Source: RPQJ01 sp041910015 (GTDB lineage: Bacteria > Pseudomonadota > Gammaproteobacteria > Steroidobacterales > Steroidobacteraceae). Taken from it: a DNA stretch of 8,567 bases. This document shows, one piece after another, positions 5,923 through 8,567 of this stretch. The stretch lies in the NCBI GenBank assembly GCA_041910015.1, contig JAYRRR010000113.1:1-8567 (forward strand), in the 5' to 3' direction. Below the pieces are notes generated by a model. It searched no databases. It saw nothing but the letters and a program-made list of their open reading frames with translations, and was not told the DNA's origin. A program made the translations under genes and the position numbers. The stretch's first letter is position 1; every line of letters begins with the position of its first letter.

Positions 5923-6375
5923 TCAATACACGCCGGACGAGGCGCGCCCGCGCTGTGCGCAGTAGGCGACCTCGAGCCGGCGCACCCCCTTCATGCGGCG
6001 CGACGAGCGGCGGACTTCGCGCACCAGCCGCAACGGCAGATTGACCGACTCGTTGATTCCGCCCGAGCAGTAGTCCTCGGCGACGCAGAGGTGCACCACC
6101 GTGACGTGCTCGAGGTCGGCGCGGATGTAGACGGCCACGCCGATCGGCCGGTGGGTGTCGGACTCGATGGCGAACAGCGACTGGACGTCGGGCATCGACG
6201 CGACGCGGACACGCAGGCCCTCGCCGTCGTCGCAGATCTCGGGCGGCCCGTACTTGTCGATGACGTCGATGATGTCGCGCGCGACCCTGTCCTGACAGCC
6301 ATTGAAGAACAGCAGGCGCTCGAGCGCCTGGCGCTTGTGGCGCGGGATGCGCGACAGGAAATCAATCGCTCCCAT
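5923..6375 (-). CDS. Small conserved-looking protein of unknown function (weak acetyltransferase-like pattern)
   Basis: The protein has 150 residues; I do not recognise the family with confidence. The N-terminal ~45 residues are basic and helical (SRIPRHKRQALERLLFFNGC). A beta-rich middle follows (LRVRVASMPDVQSLFAIES, then RPIGVAVYIR at 76-85), then HVTVVHLCVAEDYCSGG (90-106) and a strongly basic helix (LPLRLVREVRRSSRRMKGVR). The order of paired strands, V-x-x-L-x-V plus a glycine turn, then a helix, is reminiscent of the core of GNAT N-acetyltransferases, but the usual R/Q-x-x-G-x-G/A loop is not intact and a terminal GNAT strand is unclear. There is no signal peptide or membrane segment. 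Third-position GC bias supports a real gene. It appears to head a minus-strand unit with the hydrolase and EEP genes. I preferred the ATG at 6375 over the GTG at 6384 because GGAG lies eight bases before the ATG. Confidence 0.75.
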   Translation of the reverse strand: MGAIDFLSRIPRHKRQALERLLFFNGCQDRVARDIIDVIDKYGPPEICDDGEGLRVRVASMPDVQSLFAIESDTHRPIGVAVYIRADLEHVTVVHLCVAEDYCSGGINESVNLPLRLVREVRRSSRRMKGVRRLEVAYCAQRGRASSGVY

Positions 6376-6383
6376 GAGGTTCA

Positions 6384-6387
6384 CTCC
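6384..6387 (-). promoter_or_regulatory. Ribosome binding site deciding the start of the 150-residue protein
   Basis: The minus strand reads GGAG, eight bases before the ATG at 6375. The GTG at 6384 overlaps this site and would have no Shine-Dalgarno of its own, so ATG 6375 is the better start. Confidence 0.6.
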
Positions 6388-6421
6388 GGCGCCACGGCAA
6401 GGGCATGGGCAAGGCCGGCCG

Positions 6422-6450
6422 ATATTGCTCGCCGACCCGTCTTATGTCGA
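6422..6450 (-). promoter_or_regulatory. Possible promoter of the minus-strand unit
   Basis: The minus strand carries TCGACA (6445-6450, five of six to TTGACA) and CAATAT (6422-6427, three of six to TATAAT) with a 17-base spacer. The -10 match is weak. A start near 6415 would leave a ~40-base leader. Confidence 0.25.
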
Positions 6451-6468
6451 GCGCGGCAGGGCAATTTC

Positions 6469-6484
6469 GTTGCGGCGCCGCAAC
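6469..6484. promoter_or_regulatory. Perfect 16-base palindrome in the divergent region (possible operator)
   Basis: GTTGCGGCGCCGCAAC reads identically on both strands and lies between two divergent genes. Another GCAA at 6461-6464 makes an overlapping inverted repeat with the TTGC at 6470-6473. Its position suits a dimeric regulator binding site, though GC-rich palindromes also arise by chance. Confidence 0.4.
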
Positions 6485-6497
6485 AGAACGGGCCGCA

Positions 6498-6512
6498 CCA
6501 GACGTCGTCTGG
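6498..6512. promoter_or_regulatory. Second palindrome, 7-base arms around one T (possible operator)
   Basis: CCAGACG-T-CGTCTGG is a perfect inverted repeat with a single central base. Its centre is ~28.5 bases from the centre of the 6469-6484 palindrome, and it lies just upstream of the AT-rich stretch (6519-6555) that probably contains the plus-strand promoter. The two palindromes have different arms, so they would bind different proteins or one may be chance. Confidence 0.4.
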
Positions 6513-6526
6513 ACGCGCGTTAAAGT

Positions 6527-6554
6527 TTGAATTGCTTCGTATTTTTGACATAGG
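6527..6554 (+). promoter_or_regulatory. AT-rich stretch, likely promoter of the receiver-TM-TPR gene
   Basis: Bases 6519-6555 are markedly AT-rich. TTGAAT (6527-6532) and CATAGG (6549-6554) with a 16-base spacer is the best pair I can find. An exact TTGACA at 6545-6550 has no matching -10 at 16-18 bases. The exact elements are uncertain, and the AT-rich patch itself is the stronger evidence. Confidence 0.3.
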
Positions 6555-6595
6555 CCGGTGGTCGCGGCCGGCGCCTTGGCGTGCAATGCCGGTCC

Positions 6596-7945
6596 ATGCC
6601 CTTGCCCCGCAGATCACGTCACCTGGAACTCGTTCCGGACGCCCCGGCCATGGCCGACGCGGCCGCGTCCGCGACGTTCAGGATGCCGGTCGCGGACGCG
6701 GCAGCGGCCGTCGACGTGGTCATCCTGACGGGCGATGCGGAGCTGCTCGCGGCCGCGAGCGGCGCGATCAGCGCGATCGGCGGCCACCATCGGTCGTCGC
6801 ACGCGCGGTCGGCCGAGGAAGTCGCCGACCTGCTGATCAACGGGCGCTGCGGCGTCCTGCTGCTGGATACGGCGTCCGTGTCGTCGCGCGTGGACACGCT
6901 GATCGAACAGATCGTCGACCAGTTCCCCGACGTCGTGGTCTGCGTCGCCGGCACGCGCGCCGACGAACCGCTGCTCGCGCGCCTGATCAGCGAAGGCCTC
7001 GTCGAGCGCTTCATGCACAAGCCGGCCAGCGCGCGACGTGCGGGCATGTTCCTGCAGGCGGCGATCCGTCGACATCACGAGCGTCGCGGCGGCAGCGACC
7101 GCGACGCCTGGCTGCCGTTGCTGCGCACGCTGGCACGACCGGGCAAGAGCCTGTCGCCCGGGTACCTCGGAATCCTCGCCGCCGTGGCACTGGCGCTCAC
7201 GGTGCCGCTCTATGTCGGCGGCGTGCCCGAGTCGCCCTTCGCCCCGACGGCCACGCGCCCGTTGGCACCGTCCGCCGACGTGACCCGCGGGTCCCGCCCG
7301 GCAGCGGTGTCGTCACGTTCCGATCCGGTGCTTTCGCGCGCACGCGCCGCGCTCGACGCCGGCCGGCTCGAGTCGCCACCGGGCCGCAATGCGCTGGACC
7401 TGTACCGCGCGGTGCTGCTGGCGCAGCCCGGTCAGACCGAGGCCCGCGCCGGCCTCGCGCGCACGATCGACGGGCTGCTGAAACACGCCGACGCCGCGGC
7501 CGCGACAGGACACAAGCCAGAGGCCGAACGACTCGTGCGACGCGTGCTCGATGCCGTGCCCGGGCACGAGGCGGCGCGGGCGCTGGCGGTGAGGCTCGAT
7601 CCGCCGGACACGCCGTCGCAGCAACTCTCGCGCGAGCAGGTGGCGGAAGCGCTGGCGGCCACGGAGGCGCTGCCGCCGATGCCCCCGCTGCCGAACGCGG
7701 TGCCGGACACCGACCTTGCGGAAACCCCGCAGCGCACCGCCAGACACCGACCCGTCGTGCAGCGCGACCCGCTGTCGCCCCACTACGTGAACGAGCCGTC
7801 CGATCGCATCGACACGCTGAGCCGCCCACGGCACTACGGGGGCACCCCGGCCACGCGCCTGCCGACCGCCGGCATGGCCGGCAGCGGCACGCCGGCCGTC
7901 GACGCGAGCGAACCTCTCAGCCCGGCGGAGACCGCCGGCGACTGA
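6596..7945 (+). CDS. Receiver-like domain / single TM / TPR-like protein with proline-rich tail
   Basis: The protein has 449 residues. Residues ~39-160 look like a degenerate response-regulator receiver: a first strand DVVILTGDAELL (40-51), a GVLLLD strand (86-91) with D91 where the phosphoacceptor would sit, a VVVCVAG strand (113-119) and a terminal HKP (141-143) with K142. The first-strand acidic pair is reduced to a single D47, so phosphorylation is doubtful. A predicted single membrane span covers ~188-208 (GYLGILAAVALALTVPLYVG). After a Pro/Ser linker, residues ~243-335 form helical TPR-like repeats (ARAALDAGRL, ALDLYRAVLLAQPGQTEARA, AERLVRRVLDAVPGHEAARA), probably periplasmic. The tail (~336-449) is Pro/Thr-rich with no recognisable domain. 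Similar repeats occur upstream of TonB C-terminal domains in some proteobacterial proteins, but none is present here. I chose the ATG at 6596; GTG 6581 and ATG 6650 are alternatives and none has a strong ribosome site. It is divergent from the 150-residue gene and overlaps the MFS gene's end by 29 bases. Confidence 0.75.
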   Translation: MPLPRRSRHLELVPDAPAMADAAASATFRMPVADAAAAVDVVILTGDAELLAAASGAISAIGGHHRSSHARSAEEVADLLINGRCGVLLLDTASVSSRVDTLIEQIVDQFPDVVVCVAGTRADEPLLARLISEGLVERFMHKPASARRAGMFLQAAIRRHHERRGGSDRDAWLPLLRTLARPGKSLSPGYLGILAAVALALTVPLYVGGVPESPFAPTATRPLAPSADVTRGSRPAAVSSRSDPVLSRARAALDAGRLESPPGRNALDLYRAVLLAQPGQTEARAGLARTIDGLLKHADAAAATGHKPEAERLVRRVLDAVPGHEAARALAVRLDPPDTPSQQLSREQVAEALAATEALPPMPPLPNAVPDTDLAETPQRTARHRPVVQRDPLSPHYVNEPSDRIDTLSRPRHYGGTPATRLPTAGMAGSGTPAVDASEPLSPAETAGD

Positions 7946-8567
7946 CGTGCAGCGCACCGAGCCTGAGCGCCACCAGCGCCCAGACCGCCGCGATGCCTGC
8001 GCCCACCCACGCCACGCCGACGAGGCCGAGCCCGTACGTGGACTTGAGCAGCGCATGCAGCGACGCCGAGGTCGCGTCGCCGCCGCGGTAGACGAACGTG
8101 TCGATCAGGCTCTTCGCCTTGTATTTCTCGGCCCGCGTCACGACCGTGTAGAGCGTGTCCCGCGACGGACGCGCAACCGCATACTCGCCGACGCGACGCA
8201 CGACCATCACACCGATCAGCACGGGGAACGTCGGCGCGAGCGCGAGCGTCACGTAGCCGAGGGTCATCGCCACCGGCACCAGCGCGATCAGCGCGCGGAA
8301 GCCGAGCCAGCGATGCAGCCGGCCGAACAGGAACAACTGCACCGTCAGCGACGCGGTCTGCACCCAGAAGTCGAGCCGGTTGAAGAACTCCGTGCGTGCG
8401 TCGCGGTCGGCGAAGGTCTGTGCGACGAGCGCCTGCTGCTCGAGATAGAGCAACGTCGACACCCAGGTGAGCAGCAGCACGAACGCCGCGATCAGCAGCA
8501 GGTACGGCGAAGACACGACCTGCCTGAACGCGGCCAGCGCGCCGCCGCCCAGGGCCGCGTCCGGATC
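7917..8567 (-). CDS. MFS / ATP:ADP translocase-like (Npt) transporter, C-terminal part (5' end outside window)
   Basis: The last 216 residues are visible and the frame remains open to the window edge, so the GTG at 8516 is not the true start: the codons before it read DPDAALGGGALAAFRQV and continue a typical cytoplasmic loop. Hydrophobic spans lie at about 21-43, 66-84, 91-111, 112-126 and 180-203. Between them is the signature PSRDTLYTVVTRAEKYKAKS (134-153), then IDTFVYRGGDATSA, which I recall from MFS proteins annotated as NTP/NDP exchange or ATP/ADP translocase-like carriers in free-living bacteria. It is an integral inner-membrane protein. The substrate is unknown: homologues outside obligate intracellular bacteria have no settled role. 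Its last residues are a basic SRRRSPPG tail, and its stop lies inside the end of the convergent receiver-TM-TPR gene. Confidence 0.85.
   Translation of the reverse strand, partial: DPDAALGGGALAAFRQVVSSPYLLLIAAFVLLLTWVSTLLYLEQQALVAQTFADRDARTEFFNRLDFWVQTASLTVQLFLFGRLHRWLGFRALIALVPVAMTLGYVTLALAPTFPVLIGVMVVRRVGEYAVARPSRDTLYTVVTRAEKYKAKSLIDTFVYRGGDATSASLHALLKSTYGLGLVGVAWVGAGIAAVWALVALRLGALHVSRRRSPPG

Noticed and set aside
6545..6550. Exact TTGACA as a -35 box for the receiver-TM-TPR gene
   Set aside because: The bases 16-18 downstream are GC-only and do not resemble a -10 box, so the match is probably chance within the AT-rich patch.
6091..8091. A 666-codon plus-strand frame overlapping the receiver-TM-TPR gene
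   Set aside because: It is a different frame of the same DNA with Arg/Ala-rich low-complexity output and no motif. The frame starting at 6596 shows the receiver, TM and TPR-like pattern.
8514..8516. GTG at 8516 as the start of the MFS gene
   Set aside because: The frame stays open to the window edge with family-like sequence, and the visible part lacks the N-terminal half of a 12-span carrier, so the gene is cut by the window.

Overview
This is a GC-rich bacterial segment with dense gene packing and almost every codon ending in G or C. A type II secretion GspB C-terminus beside a DAK2-DegV fusion gene, a GcvA-like LysR regulator and an Npt/TLC-like MFS carrier suggest a high-GC gammaproteobacterium, something like Xanthomonadales, Nevskiales or Steroidobacterales. 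The exact order cannot be fixed from the sequence alone. I see no rRNA, tRNA, CRISPR array, insertion sequence or prophage gene, and it reads as ordinary chromosome.

Layout. Bases 1-308 (+) are the end of gspB. After 22 bases comes a 617-codon gene (331-2184, +) that joins a FakA-like kinase half to a DegV/FakB-like lipid-binding half. It ends tail to tail with an exported single-domain rhodanese (2261-2737, -); the 76 bases between them show no clear terminator. The rhodanese is divergent from a GcvA-like LysR regulator (3003-3929, +) across 265 bases, which hold candidate promoters, a short open frame joined to the regulator by ATGA, and an in-frame upstream extension of the rhodanese with coding-like composition. 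The regulator ends against a tandem 7-base repeat (CCGGTAC) that fills the gap to the next convergent gene.

Bases 3995-6375 (-) hold a probable three-gene transcription unit, in order of transcription: a small unrecognised protein (5923-6375), an alpha/beta hydrolase (4947-5804), and a membrane-anchored endonuclease/exonuclease/phosphatase-fold protein (3995-4942). The last two are only 4 bases apart.

Across a 220-base divergent region with two strong palindromes lies a 449-residue protein (6596-7945, +) built from a degenerate receiver-like domain, one membrane span, a TPR-like helical region and a proline-rich tail. Its end overlaps by 29 bases the end of an MFS carrier gene (7917-8567, -) that runs off the window.

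The genes do not form one pathway. The points most worth a second look are the fused FakA/FakB-like protein, the receiver-TM-TPR protein, the paired palindromes, the coding-like stretch upstream of the rhodanese, and the heptamer repeat. I found no convincing evidence of a wholly new multi-gene system.
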